NCBI GenBank assembly: GCA_900549625.1
Contig: URPE01000004.1
Span: 15,799 to 79,798, forward strand
Reading direction: 5' to 3'
Source of the DNA: an uncultured Mycoplasmatota bacterium
GTDB lineage: Bacteria; Bacillota_I; Bacilli_A; RF39; UBA660
DNA: 64,000 nt
The notes below the pieces were generated by a model. That model was given only the letters and a program-made list of their open reading frames with translations. It did no database searches and was not told the DNA's origin. A program made the translations under genes and the position numbers. The stretch's first letter is position 1. Every line of letters starts with the position of its first letter. This document shows positions 50,127 to 59,248 of the stretch, piece by piece.

Positions 50127-50885
50127 ATGCTTGCATTAATTACAGGGGCTTCATCTGGAATTGGAAGAGATATGGCTCGTTATTTAGCTACTAAAAATAT
50201 AGATTTAATATTAGTAGCTAGAGATAAAGATAGTTTAGAAAAATTACAAAATGAATTAAAGGTTAATGTTAAGATTTATGTAAATGATTTAAGTATTAAA
50301 GAAAACGTATATGAACTTTATGAAAAAGTGAAAGATGAAAATATTGATATTTTAATTAATAATGCAGGTTTTGGCTTGTTTGGAGAATTTGCTAAAACAG
50401 AGTTAAACCGAGAATTAGAAATGATTAATTTAAATGTTGTTGCTTATCATATATTAACAAAACTTTTTTTGCAAGATTTTATTAAGAAAAATAATGGATA
50501 TATATTAAATGTTTGTTCTAGTGCGGGGTTTATGGCAGGACCACGTCTTTCAACTTACTATGCAACTAAAAATTATGTTTTAAAACTTACAATGGCTATT
50601 TATGAAGAACTAAAACAAAGTAATAGTAATGTTAAAATATCTGCTTTATGTCCAGGACCAGTTAATACTAATTTTAATAGAGTAGCGCATGGATCGTTTA
50701 CTATAAAAGGGGCAAGTAGTGAATATGTAGCAAAATATGCGATTGATAAAATGTTTAAAAATAAGTTACTTATTGTACCAAAGTTTTCGATTAAATTAGC
50801 TATCTTTTTAACAAGGCTTGTTCCAACAAAACTAATTCTACCAATTGTTTATCATATACAGTATCGTAAAGAAAGGAATTATTAG
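50127..50885 (+). CDS. Short-chain dehydrogenase/reductase
   Basis: The 252-residue classical SDR has the nucleotide-binding motif TGASSGIG (residues 7-14), the structural NNAG, a catalytic serine in CSSAGFM, and YxxxK in YYATK. The C-terminal hydrophobic extension (IKLAIFLTRLVPTKLILPIVY) is like the DltE/YqjQ-type group, which act on lipid or wall precursors near the membrane. The exact substrate is unknown. GAGGTG lies 8 bases before the ATG. It is not clearly linked to its neighbours. Confidence 0.88.
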   Translation: MLALITGASSGIGRDMARYLATKNIDLILVARDKDSLEKLQNELKVNVKIYVNDLSIKENVYELYEKVKDENIDILINNAGFGLFGEFAKTELNRELEMINLNVVAYHILTKLFLQDFIKKNNGYILNVCSSAGFMAGPRLSTYYATKNYVLKLTMAIYEELKQSNSNVKISALCPGPVNTNFNRVAHGSFTIKGASSEYVAKYAIDKMFKNKLLIVPKFSIKLAIFLTRLVPTKLILPIVYHIQYRKERNY

Positions 50886-50956
50886 AATTTTTTTCTTTTT
50901 TAGATTGCAATGTTTTTTTTCTTAAGTTATAATCATTTTATTGTGAAGGATGTGTA

Positions 50957-53080
50957 ATGATGAATAATAAAGAAATGCTTGCTAAAGAATTAAATGTTAA
51001 AGTATCACAAGTAGAGGCAGTATTAAATTTACTTAGTGAAGGCTGTACAATTCCTTTTATAGCTCGTTATAGAAAAGAAGTTACGGGTTCTTTAGATGAA
51101 GAACAAATAAGAAGTATTGAAAAAGAATATGCTTATTTAGAAAGTTTAAAGAAACGTAAAGAAGATGTTATAAGACTTATTAAAGAAAAAGAAATGCTTA
51201 CTGATGAACTAGAAAAAGAAATAATGAATGCAACTAAGTTAAGTGAAATAGAAGATTTATATAGACCATTTAAAGAAAAGAAAAAAACTAAGGCTAGCGA
51301 AGCTATTAAAATGGGTTTAGAGCCACTTGCTAAGAAAATTATGTCTTTTCCAGTAAAGGGTGATATAGAAACACTTGCCTCTCATTATAACATGGATACG
51401 GCTAAAGCATTAGAAGGGGCTAAATATATAATTAGTGAATGGATTAGTGATAATGCTTATTATCGTAAAAGAATTAAAGGTGAAATACTTAGAGATGGTA
51501 AAATTTCTAGTAAATTAAAAAAAGGGGCTATTGATGAGCATAAAACTTATGAAATGTATTACAACTTAGAAGAAAAAATAAAATATGCTAAGCATTACCG
51601 TATTTTAGCTATGAATCGTGGAGAAGATGAAAAAATACTTAATGTCTCTCTTTCTTTTGATAAAGAAAAAATATTAAGTGATTTAGAGAATAAAATTATT
51701 AAAAATAAGGATTCTTTTGTAGTGCCTTATGTTACTGAAGCTATAGAAGATGCATTAAAACGTTTAATATATCCAAGTGTAGAAAGGGAAATACGTTCTT
51801 TACTTACAAGTGAAGCTGAAAAGAAGGCTATTGTAACATTTCAAGATAACTTAGAACATTTATTAATGACTAAACCAATAAAAGGTAAAACTGTCATGGG
51901 CTTTGATCCGGCATTTAGAACTGGTTGTAAATTAGCTGTATTAAATCCTTATGGGCAAGTACTAGAAATAGCTACAATTTATCCTCATGAACCTAAAAAA
52001 GAAATTGAAAAAAGTAAAGAAGTTATTAAAAAGCTTATTGATAAGTATGGTGTACAAATAATAGCTATTGGTAATGGAACTGCATCAAGAGAAAGTGAAG
52101 CATTTGTAGGTGAGACTATTCATGGGACTAATGTTTTATATAACCTTGTTAGTGAAGCTGGGGCAAGTGTTTATTCGGCAAGTCCTTTAGCTATTGCTGA
52201 GTTTCCAGATTTAACGGTTGAAAAAAGAAGCGCTATTTCAATAGGAAGAAGAATACAAGATCCATTATCAGAATTAGTTAAAATAGATCCTAAGAGCATT
52301 GGTGTAGGAGAATACCAACATGATGTTAATCAAAAAGAATTAACAGAAGCTCTAGATTTTACGGTATCTAAAATAGTTAATGAAATTGGTGTAAATATTA
52401 ATACAGCAAGTAGTAGTATCTTATCACATATATCTGGTTTAAATAAAAAGACAATTAATGAAATATTAAAATTTAGAGAAAAAAATACTTTTAAAAATAG
52501 ATATGATGTTAAGTCTTTGCCTGGATTTAGTGATAAAGTATTTGAACAAGCAATTGGTTTTTTAAGAATAGTTGATGGTGATAATATTTTAGATAAGACA
52601 AGAATTCATCCAGAAAGTTATGATTTAGTTTATAAAATGCTTGATATTCTTCATCTTGATATAAAGGATTTTGATACGACTAATTTTAAAGAAACTATTA
52701 AAAACGCACAAGTTGATAAACTAGCAAGTACTTTAGAAACCGATATATATACTTTAAAAGACATAAAAGAAGAACTAGTGACACCGGGTATTGACTACCG
52801 TGATAAATTAGATGATGTAATATTAAAAAGTGATGTTTTAAATATTCATGATTTACATATTGGTATGGAACTTACGGGAACAGTACGTAATGTTACTAGT
52901 TTTGGGGCATTCGTAGATATAGGACTTCATGATGATGGACTTGTTCATATTTCCAAAATGAGTAAACAATTTGTAAGCAATCCAAGTGATATTGTAAGTG
53001 TTGGTGATATTGTAAAGGTTTATGTTTGTAAAATTGATTTAGATAAAGAACAGGTTGGTTTATCTTTAATTAAGGAATAA
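50957..53080 (+). CDS. tex: Tex-like RNA-binding protein with S1 domain
   Basis: The 707-residue protein matches Tex, a conserved nucleic-acid-binding factor implicated in transcription or RNA homeostasis. The N-terminal helical region contains PFIARYRKEVTGSLDEEQIR, the YqgF-like RNase H fold begins MGFDPAFRTGCKLAVLN, the helix-hairpin-helix region has NINTASSSILSHISGLN, and the C-terminal S1 domain reads GMELTGTVRNVTSFGAFVDIG. A second ATG follows at 50960 and could be the true start. It is monocistronic with a short-stem terminator. Confidence 0.95.
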   Translation: MMNNKEMLAKELNVKVSQVEAVLNLLSEGCTIPFIARYRKEVTGSLDEEQIRSIEKEYAYLESLKKRKEDVIRLIKEKEMLTDELEKEIMNATKLSEIEDLYRPFKEKKKTKASEAIKMGLEPLAKKIMSFPVKGDIETLASHYNMDTAKALEGAKYIISEWISDNAYYRKRIKGEILRDGKISSKLKKGAIDEHKTYEMYYNLEEKIKYAKHYRILAMNRGEDEKILNVSLSFDKEKILSDLENKIIKNKDSFVVPYVTEAIEDALKRLIYPSVEREIRSLLTSEAEKKAIVTFQDNLEHLLMTKPIKGKTVMGFDPAFRTGCKLAVLNPYGQVLEIATIYPHEPKKEIEKSKEVIKKLIDKYGVQIIAIGNGTASRESEAFVGETIHGTNVLYNLVSEAGASVYSASPLAIAEFPDLTVEKRSAISIGRRIQDPLSELVKIDPKSIGVGEYQHDVNQKELTEALDFTVSKIVNEIGVNINTASSSILSHISGLNKKTINEILKFREKNTFKNRYDVKSLPGFSDKVFEQAIGFLRIVDGDNILDKTRIHPESYDLVYKMLDILHLDIKDFDTTNFKETIKNAQVDKLASTLETDIYTLKDIKEELVTPGIDYRDKLDDVILKSDVLNIHDLHIGMELTGTVRNVTSFGAFVDIGLHDDGLVHISKMSKQFVSNPSDIVSVGDIVKVYVCKIDLDKEQVGLSLIKE

Positions 53081-53083
53081 AAG

Positions 53084-53105
53084 TGTACATTTTGTACATT
53101 TTTTT
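53084..53105 (+). terminator. Terminator after tex
   Basis: TGTACA repeated as an inverted repeat around TTT, followed by seven Ts. Confidence 0.6.
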
Positions 53106-53170
53106 ACTTGTTTTCTTTTAAATTAAAAAATAATTGGTTATAATAAGTAGTAGAAAGACATGGTGATTTT

Positions 53171-55006
53171 ATGTGTGGAATTGCGGGCTTTATCGGTAAA
53201 GATAAAGATAAAAAGAAAATTTTAAAAAATATGTGTGATAGAATTAAACATAGAGGACCGGATGCACAAGGGTATTATGTAAAAGGTGATGTTGCACTTG
53301 GGCAACGACGACTATCAATTATTGATATTGAAGGTGGTAAACAACCAATGTTTTCTAAAGATGAAAAGTTAGTTGTGGTCTTTAATGGTGAAATATATAA
53401 TTATCAAGAATTAAAAAGTGAACTTAGTGATTATCCATTTCAAACAAATTCGGATACGGAAGTATTACTTTATGGCTATAAAGAATGGGGTAGTGAATTA
53501 CCAAAACATTTAAGAGGAATGTTTGCCTTTGCTTTATATGATATTGAAGATAAAACTTTGTTTTGTGCTAGGGATCCGTTTGGAATAAAACCTTTTTACT
53601 ATTATCAAAATGATGGCGATTTTATGTTTGCTTCAGAAATAAAAGCATTTTTAGATCATCCTAAATTTAAGAAAGAATTTAATGAAACTATTTTGGCACC
53701 TTATTTATCATTTAGTTTTACACCAACAACTGAGACATTCTTTAAAGGTGTTAAAAGATTAGATGCTGGATATTCTTTAACTTATAAAGATGGAGAAATG
53801 AGCCTTAATCGTTATTTTGAGTTAAACTTTGATATTAAAAAAGAAGATTATGATAAGACAGTTGATAATATTAGTAAAGTTATGACTGATAGTGTTAATC
53901 ATCATATGATAAGTGATGTTGAAGTAGGGTCATTTTTATCAAGTGGTATTGATTCTTCTTATTTAGTAAGCTTAGCTAAACCTGATAAAACGTATACAGT
54001 TGGTTATGATATACCTAGGTATGATGAAACAAACTATGCTAAGGATTTAACAGAAAAACTTGGTATTAGTAATACAAATAAAAAAATTACTAAAGAAGAG
54101 TATATGCAAATACTACCTAAAATAATGTATCATATGGATGAACCTGCAAGTGACCCGGCAGTAGTAGCCTTATACTTTGTAGCTAATATTGCTAGTAAGG
54201 ATGTAAAGGTTGTTTTATCTGGTGAAGGGGCAGATGAGTTTTTTGGGGGATATAATTACTACCGTGAAGAAGTTGATTGCGCTTTTTATAATAAAATTCC
54301 TTTCTTTATAAGACATGGTATATCTAAATTTTTCTCTTTGTTTCCACCAGTACGGGGCATAAATTTCTTAGTAAGAAGAGGAGAAAAACTAGAAGATAGT
54401 TATATTGGTGTTAATAAAGTGTGGAGTGAAAAGGAAACTAAAAAACTTCTTAAAAATAAACCAGTAGTAGAAAATAGGGCTATAACTAAACCAATTTATG
54501 ATGAATTTAGGGATAAAAGTAATATTGTTAAAATGCAAGCTATAGATATAAATTTTTGGCTTATGAAAGATATTTTACAGAAGGCTGATCGTATGACTAT
54601 GGCTAATTCTTTGGAAGGAAGAGTACCTTTTGTGGATACTGAAGTTTTTAAAGTAGCTAGTTCTTTACCTATTGAATATAAAGTTACTAAAGAAAATACT
54701 AAGGTTGCTTTAAGGGATGCAGCTAAAAAAGTTATTCCTAATGAAGCATATAAAAAGAAAAAACTTGGATTTCCAGTACCAATTAGGGATTGGATAAAAG
54801 AAGATGATGTTTATAAAGAAGTAAAGAGAGAATTAAATAGTAAAGTAGCTAAGAAATTCTTTAATACAGAGATACTTTTAAAAATGTTAGATGAACATAA
54901 AAATGGTAAAAAAGATAATTACCGTAAAGTTTGGACTGTTTATTCATTTTTAAAATGGTATGATGTTTTCTTTTCAAGTAATGATAATAAAAGCATAGGT
55001 TTTTAG
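53171..55006 (+). CDS. asnB: Asparagine synthase, glutamine-hydrolysing
   Basis: The 611-residue protein makes asparagine from aspartate, ATP and glutamine. The N-terminal Ntn-type glutaminase starts MCGIAGF, with Cys2 as nucleophile, and has RGPDAQG and FNGEIYNY. The synthetase domain has the PP-loop SSGIDSSYL, SGEGADEFFGGY and KADRMTMANSLEGRVPF. It gives a route to free asparagine, which complements the possibly nondiscriminating AspRS route at 14117. The stop codon lies inside the stem-loop of its terminator. Confidence 0.95.
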   Translation: MCGIAGFIGKDKDKKKILKNMCDRIKHRGPDAQGYYVKGDVALGQRRLSIIDIEGGKQPMFSKDEKLVVVFNGEIYNYQELKSELSDYPFQTNSDTEVLLYGYKEWGSELPKHLRGMFAFALYDIEDKTLFCARDPFGIKPFYYYQNDGDFMFASEIKAFLDHPKFKKEFNETILAPYLSFSFTPTTETFFKGVKRLDAGYSLTYKDGEMSLNRYFELNFDIKKEDYDKTVDNISKVMTDSVNHHMISDVEVGSFLSSGIDSSYLVSLAKPDKTYTVGYDIPRYDETNYAKDLTEKLGISNTNKKITKEEYMQILPKIMYHMDEPASDPAVVALYFVANIASKDVKVVLSGEGADEFFGGYNYYREEVDCAFYNKIPFFIRHGISKFFSLFPPVRGINFLVRRGEKLEDSYIGVNKVWSEKETKKLLKNKPVVENRAITKPIYDEFRDKSNIVKMQAIDINFWLMKDILQKADRMTMANSLEGRVPFVDTEVFKVASSLPIEYKVTKENTKVALRDAAKKVIPNEAYKKKKLGFPVPIRDWIKEDDVYKEVKRELNSKVAKKFFNTEILLKMLDEHKNGKKDNYRKVWTVYSFLKWYDVFFSSNDNKSIGF

Positions 55007-55018
55007 TCTATGCTTTTT
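54992..55018 (+). terminator. Terminator overlapping the end of asnB
   Basis: AGCATAG and CTATGCT pair around a 9-base loop containing the stop codon, and are followed by five Ts. Confidence 0.7.
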
Positions 55019-55131
55019 CTGATATTTCTTTTTCTTCTTTACGGCCACATAAGGAATTTAAAGAAACTTGATAAAATAATAAAAAATGCTAAAAAGTACT
55101 TGGTTCGACAAAATACTCACATTTAATGATA

Positions 55132-55137
55132 TATAAT
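55132..55137 (+). promoter_or_regulatory. -10 box of the candidate type I toxin
   Basis: TATAAT with TCGACA at 55105-55110, a longer than ideal spacer (21 bases); GATATA at 55128-55133 would give 17. The transcript would start near 55144. Confidence 0.5.
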
Positions 55138-55185
55138 AGGTTGCGAACCTTTAGTTGTTAGACGCCCTCTAGAAGGGATAAGCAA

Positions 55186-55266
55186 ATGACGAAGAAAGAT
55201 TTTTTGATCATTATTTTGATTCTGCTAATTTTTTTGTTAGTGGGATTACTTTATAAAACCATATAG
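55186..55266 (+). CDS. Candidate type I toxin, 26-residue hydrophobic peptide
   Basis: The ORF begins MTKKDFLIIILILLIFLLVG and ends LLYKTI, so it has a charged start and one long membrane helix, as in small holin-like type I toxins (TxpA/BsrG/Fst-like). The ribosome site GAAGGG is 8 bases from the ATG and is half buried in a CCCT-CTAGA-AGGG hairpin. CCTCTAG in that leader (55166-55172) is perfectly complementary to CTAGAGG in the 3' terminator arm (55365-55371), a long-range pairing that could block translation. A convergent antisense RNA overlaps the 3' end. It would damage the membrane when expressed; that is inferred. Confidence 0.65.
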   Translation: MTKKDFLIIILILLIFLLVGLLYKTI

Positions 55267-55298
55267 CATAGAGTAATTCCTCCTTTTCTACATACTAC

Positions 55299-55376
55299 AA
55301 AAAACGTCTAAACAATGTGTTTAGACGTCCAAACGTAAATTCGAGGACGTCTAGCTCAGAAAAACTAGAGGTTCTC
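55299..55376 (-). ncRNA. Candidate antisense antitoxin RNA
   Basis: On the minus strand a TATAAT (55383-55388) would start an RNA near 55376. It ends at a perfect 10-base hairpin, ACGTCTAAAC with GTTTAGACGT around a 5-base loop, followed by six Us at 55299-55304. The RNA of about 78 nt is complementary to the 3' end of the toxin transcript, including its terminator (55343-55387). The -35 is weak. Confidence 0.6.
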
Positions 55377-55387
55377 TTTTTTATTAT
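55343..55387 (+). terminator. Terminator of the toxin transcript
   Basis: GAGGACGTCTAG and CTAGAGGTTCTC form a long stem with one mismatch and one G-U around a 10-base loop, followed by seven Ts. Confidence 0.75.
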
Positions 55388-55388
55388 A
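55383..55388 (-). promoter_or_regulatory. -10 box of the antisense RNA
   Basis: TATAAT on the minus strand, facing the toxin gene; the -35 region is poor. The same AT-rich stretch follows the toxin terminator. Confidence 0.5.
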
Positions 55389-55516
55389 TGAAATTTCTTT
55401 CATTACATACATATTAACATAAAAATGCTTAAAATAAAAGAGTAAATAAAAATAATTTTTATGTATTTCTTTGATATATTAACAATAACTTGTAGGTGTC
55501 TTTTTGCTTGGTGTGC

Positions 55517-55522
55517 TATAAT
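55517..55522 (+). promoter_or_regulatory. Extended -10 promoter of the P-type ATPase gene
   Basis: TGcTATAAT with no clear -35. The expected transcript start near 55529 leaves only about 9 bases before the ATG at 55538. Confidence 0.55.
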
Positions 55523-55537
55523 ATAATTGTGATTGAT

Positions 55538-57907
55538 ATGAAGAAGAAAGAAACTAATGAATTAAAAGGATTAACAGAAAAAGAAGTAGAAGAAAGAATA
55601 ACTTTAGGACTTGTTAATTATGATGATGGGCCAAAAACTAAAACCATTAAAGAAATAATTTTATCTAATATTTTAACTTACTTTAATTTTTTAAACATGG
55701 CTCTTGGGGCTTCCGTTTTTATTGCAGGAGTTTTAGATGGGCAAGCTTTGATGGGACTAAAGAATTGTTTATTTATGGGTGTGATTATTATTAATTCTAT
55801 TATTAGTATTATAGAAGAGATTATATCAAAAAAAATAGTCGATAAATTATCTATGTTAAATGAATCAAAAATTGATACTATAAGAGATGGTAATGTTGTA
55901 TCTTTATCATTAGACGAGTTAGTTATTGATGATATTACCTTATTAAAAAGTGGGCATCAAGTGGTTGCAGATTCACTTATATTAGATGGTAGTGTGGAGG
56001 TAAATGAATCACTTTTAACTGGGGAACCTGATTCTATCTTAAAAAAAGAAGGAGATATGGTTTTATCAGGCAGTTTCATTGTTAGTAGTAACGCTTATGC
56101 TCGTGTTACTCATGTTGGTAAAGATAACTATATTTCGGTAATATCAGCTGAGGCTAAATATGAAAGCAAAGTTCATTCAGTAATTATGGATTCGTTTGAA
56201 AAACTACTTAAAATATTGTCATTTTTAATTATTCCTATTGGTATTATTATGTTCTTTAGTCAACTTGCTGCGACGGGTGGGTCAGTTACAGGTTCTATTT
56301 TTTATACAGTAGCGGCTTTAATTGGTATGATTCCAGAAGGTCTTGTATTACTTACTAGTTCTGTTATGGCTGTAAGTGTTATTAGGCTTTCTAAATACAA
56401 AGTTTTAGTACAACAATTATATTGTATTGAAACACTTGCACGAGTTGACGTTATATGTCTTGATAAAACAGGGACACTTACGATGGGTAAGATGCAAGTT
56501 CATGATATATTACCAAGTAAACCATATTCTAAAGAAGAGATGGCAAATATTTTAAGTATTTATGGTAGTCTTTCTAGTGATGAAAATGCCACGATTAAGG
56601 CTATTAGAGAGAAGTTTGAGAATATAGTAGAAAGTCATAAAGAAGAAGAGTTACCTTTTTCTTCTGAAAGAAAATTTTCGGGTATTAAAGTTCAAGATAT
56701 GGGGTCAATTTATTTGGGGGCACCAGAGAACTTATTAAAAAAAGATTGTTCTAAATATGAAGATGTTTTAAAAGAAAATAGTTTAGATTACCGAGTGCTT
56801 GTCATTGCTAAAAATAGTGAACCCTTAACTAAAAATCCTACTAATTTAGAAGTTATTGGGTTTATCTTCTTAGAAGATATTATAAGAGAAAATGCTTCAT
56901 CTACACTTAATTATTTGAAAAGCCAAGGTGTTTTAATTAAAATAATTTCTGGTGATAATGCTAAAACAGTAGAGGGAATTGCGAAAAAGTGTGGCTTAAA
57001 TAAGTTAAATAGTGTTAATACTGATACTTTAAGTGATGAAGAGTTAGTTTCAGTGGTAGATAAAGTAAATGTCTTTGGAAGGGTAACACCAAAACAAAAA
57101 AAATTAATTGTTAGTACCTTACAAAGTAGTGGTAAATGTGTTGCAATGACTGGTGATGGTGTGAATGATGTTTTAGCTCTAAAACAATCTGATTGTGCTA
57201 TATCTGTCGCAAGTGGTAGTGAAGCGGCAAGAAACGTATCTAAACTTGTTTTATTAAATGATGATTTTGGTTCTATTCCTTATATTTTAAAGGAAGGCAG
57301 AAGAACAATTAATAATATTGAAAGATCAGCATCTCTTTTATTAGTTAAGACTATTTATACTATTTTACTGATCTTATTTAGTGTTATTATTTCTTCTAAA
57401 TATTTCTTTATTCCTATTCAACTTACTCTTATTACAACTTTTACTATTGGTACTCCTTCATTTATTTTGGCACTTGAACCTAATACTGATTTAGTAAAAG
57501 GTAAGTTTTTACTTAAAGTTGTTTCTAGAGCCTTACCTACTAGCTTGACAGTTTTATTTAATGTTATTCTTGTCACATGCTTTACTATGGCTTTTAATCT
57601 TTCTTATGAAATGCAAAGCTCTTTAAGCGTTTATTTAACAGCTATAACCGGGCTTATTTATCTTTACAAAATATGTAAACCATTTACAATTATTCGGGGG
57701 ACATTATTTACTGTTATGTTAATAGGCTTCTTATTTTGTATAACTCGTGAATACGCATTTTTCAACTTAATAAAATTAAATCCGACTAGTATTTTAATTA
57801 TATTTGTTTTAGCTCTTGATTCTTTATATGTTTATAAAAGATTAAACTATTTTATTACTAAAGCTTTTCATAAATTAGATCCGACAATTGAAGTAGAAAC
57901 TATTTAG
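55538..57907 (+). CDS. P-type cation-transporting ATPase (CtpE-like)
   Basis: The 789-residue pump has the actuator motif LLTGEPD (TGE), the phosphorylation motif DKTGTLT (D309), and the hinge MTGDGVNDVLALKQSDCAISVASGS in two adjoining pieces. The membrane motif IPEGLVLLTSSVMAVSVIRL resembles the PEGL motif of CtpE/YfgQ-type pumps, for which calcium uptake has been reported in mycobacteria. About ten membrane helices are present. The ATG at 55538 follows an extended -10 by 15 bases, so the mRNA would be nearly leaderless and no ribosome site is seen. Ion specificity is inferred. Confidence 0.88.
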   Translation: MKKKETNELKGLTEKEVEERITLGLVNYDDGPKTKTIKEIILSNILTYFNFLNMALGASVFIAGVLDGQALMGLKNCLFMGVIIINSIISIIEEIISKKIVDKLSMLNESKIDTIRDGNVVSLSLDELVIDDITLLKSGHQVVADSLILDGSVEVNESLLTGEPDSILKKEGDMVLSGSFIVSSNAYARVTHVGKDNYISVISAEAKYESKVHSVIMDSFEKLLKILSFLIIPIGIIMFFSQLAATGGSVTGSIFYTVAALIGMIPEGLVLLTSSVMAVSVIRLSKYKVLVQQLYCIETLARVDVICLDKTGTLTMGKMQVHDILPSKPYSKEEMANILSIYGSLSSDENATIKAIREKFENIVESHKEEELPFSSERKFSGIKVQDMGSIYLGAPENLLKKDCSKYEDVLKENSLDYRVLVIAKNSEPLTKNPTNLEVIGFIFLEDIIRENASSTLNYLKSQGVLIKIISGDNAKTVEGIAKKCGLNKLNSVNTDTLSDEELVSVVDKVNVFGRVTPKQKKLIVSTLQSSGKCVAMTGDGVNDVLALKQSDCAISVASGSEAARNVSKLVLLNDDFGSIPYILKEGRRTINNIERSASLLLVKTIYTILLILFSVIISSKYFFIPIQLTLITTFTIGTPSFILALEPNTDLVKGKFLLKVVSRALPTSLTVLFNVILVTCFTMAFNLSYEMQSSLSVYLTAITGLIYLYKICKPFTIIRGTLFTVMLIGFLFCITREYAFFNLIKLNPTSILIIFVLALDSLYVYKRLNYFITKAFHKLDPTIEVETI

Positions 57908-57966
57908 TTAAAAGCCCATGCAAAATTATGTGTTTATCTTATACTACTTTTGAAGGGAGCATTAGT

Positions 57967-58407
57967 ATGTTATTTGATGACACAAATTTTAACATTGGAT
58001 TTTTTGAAATTCCTGGTAGTGATTTTACAAAAGAATTACGAGCTAGTAATTTATTAAGTCCTAAAGAGGGTTTTTTAAGGGGTAATTTATTTAAAAATGA
58101 ATATGAGCCTTTTGATAATTTAACTTATTCTAAATTAGAACCAACTAGTGAAAAAGAAGCGTTATTATTTGAAATTATGGCTTTATCTTTTGCAGTAAAT
58201 GATTTGAATCTTTATTTAGATTTAAGACCAAATGATAAAGAAGCATATGATTATTTTAAAGAGTTAATTCATGATAAAAATGAGTTAGAAGAAAAATATA
58301 TTAATATGTATGGACCACTTACTTTATGTGATGATGTTGGTACTAGTTATAAGTGGAGTGATAATCCTTGGCCTTGGGAAAACATGGGAGGTAGTAACTA
58401 TGTTTAA
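57967..58407 (+). CDS. Fused CotJA-CotJB-like protein
   Basis: The protein has about 146 residues. The first 60 contain LLSPKEGFLRGNLFKNEYEPF, as in CotJA spore-coat proteins. The rest (LLFEIMALSFAVNDLNLYLDLRPND, MYGPL, NPWPWE) matches CotJB. In Bacillus cotJA and cotJB are separate genes of an operon with cotJC; here they form one frame. AAGGGAG lies 7 bases before the ATG at 57967, and an ATG at 57928 is less likely. The next gene, cotJC, overlaps it by 8 bases, preserving the operon. Confidence 0.8.
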   Translation: MLFDDTNFNIGFFEIPGSDFTKELRASNLLSPKEGFLRGNLFKNEYEPFDNLTYSKLEPTSEKEALLFEIMALSFAVNDLNLYLDLRPNDKEAYDYFKELIHDKNELEEKYINMYGPLTLCDDVGTSYKWSDNPWPWENMGGSNYV

Positions 58408-58957
58408 ATATGTTAAACACTTAAACTATCCTGTTAATATTAAGAATAAAGATTTAAAAATGGCTAAGTATTTACTTACGCAGTATGGTGGGGCTAATGG
58501 TGAACTTGGGGCTGCTTTAAGATATTTTAGTCAAAAGTTTACTATGCCAGATGAAAAAGGACGGGCACTTTTAAATGATATTGCAACTGAAGAATTTGGC
58601 CATTGTGAAATGATTTGTACAATGATTTATCAGCTTACTAAAGACGCAACTATAGAAGAATTAGAAAAAGAAGGATTGTCTTCTATGTACACTGAACATG
58701 GTAAAGGTATATATCCTGCAAATTCTTTTGGGGATGCTTTTACAGCTAGTTATTTTGCTGTAACAGGAGACGTGATAGCCGATTTATCAGAAGATATGGC
58801 GGCTGAGCAAAAGGCAAGGGCAACTTATGAGAATTTAATTAAGTTAACTAATGATGTCGATTTAATAAGTGTCTTATTATTCTTAAGACAAAGAGAAATA
58901 GTTCATTTTAATCGCTTTAAGGAGTTATATGATTATTATAAAAAATTAGGATATTAA
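58400..58957 (+). CDS. cotJC: CotJC-type manganese catalase
   Basis: The 185-residue ferritin-like protein has the metal ligands in EEFGHCEM and REIVHF, with EQKARATYENL between. It is close to spore-coat CotJC, a manganese catalase family member that breaks down hydrogen peroxide. The ATG at 58400 has GGGAGG 8 bases upstream; a longer frame from 58310 overlaps CotJB and is rejected. In a strict anaerobe such an enzyme could protect cells or spores. Presence of cotJ genes does not by itself show that the organism sporulates. Confidence 0.9.
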   Translation: MFKYVKHLNYPVNIKNKDLKMAKYLLTQYGGANGELGAALRYFSQKFTMPDEKGRALLNDIATEEFGHCEMICTMIYQLTKDATIEELEKEGLSSMYTEHGKGIYPANSFGDAFTASYFAVTGDVIADLSEDMAAEQKARATYENLIKLTNDVDLISVLLFLRQREIVHFNRFKELYDYYKKLGY

Positions 58958-58982
58958 GAGTAACTTTATGGTTATTCTTTTT
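58956..58982 (+). terminator. Terminator after cotJC
   Basis: AAGAGTAAC and GTTATTCTT pair (one G-U) around TTTATG and are followed by Ts. The remaining 58986-59248 is AT-rich with nothing that I can support. Confidence 0.7.
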
Positions 58983-59248
58983 ATATGGTGTAATAAAATG
59001 GTAAAATAGTGAAAAAATTTCGCCGTGTCGTAATAAAATAATACTAATATTTTATAAGTGATTATTATATTAAAATTTGTCTAGTGCAGACATTTATTAA
59101 ATGCTATAGTAAACTTTAGCTATTAACTATTGGTTTCTGTTCGTTATTTTGTTAAAATTATGCTAACAGAAAAACTTGTGCTTTTTTGATATGAAATTTT
59201 AAACTAGCTTGGTGTTTCTATTTAATGTTTTGCTGTGGAGGTGAAATT

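Noticed and set aside
58310..58399. Upstream extension of the CotJC frame
   Set aside because: It overlaps CotJB in another frame, and GGGAGG marks the ATG at 58400.
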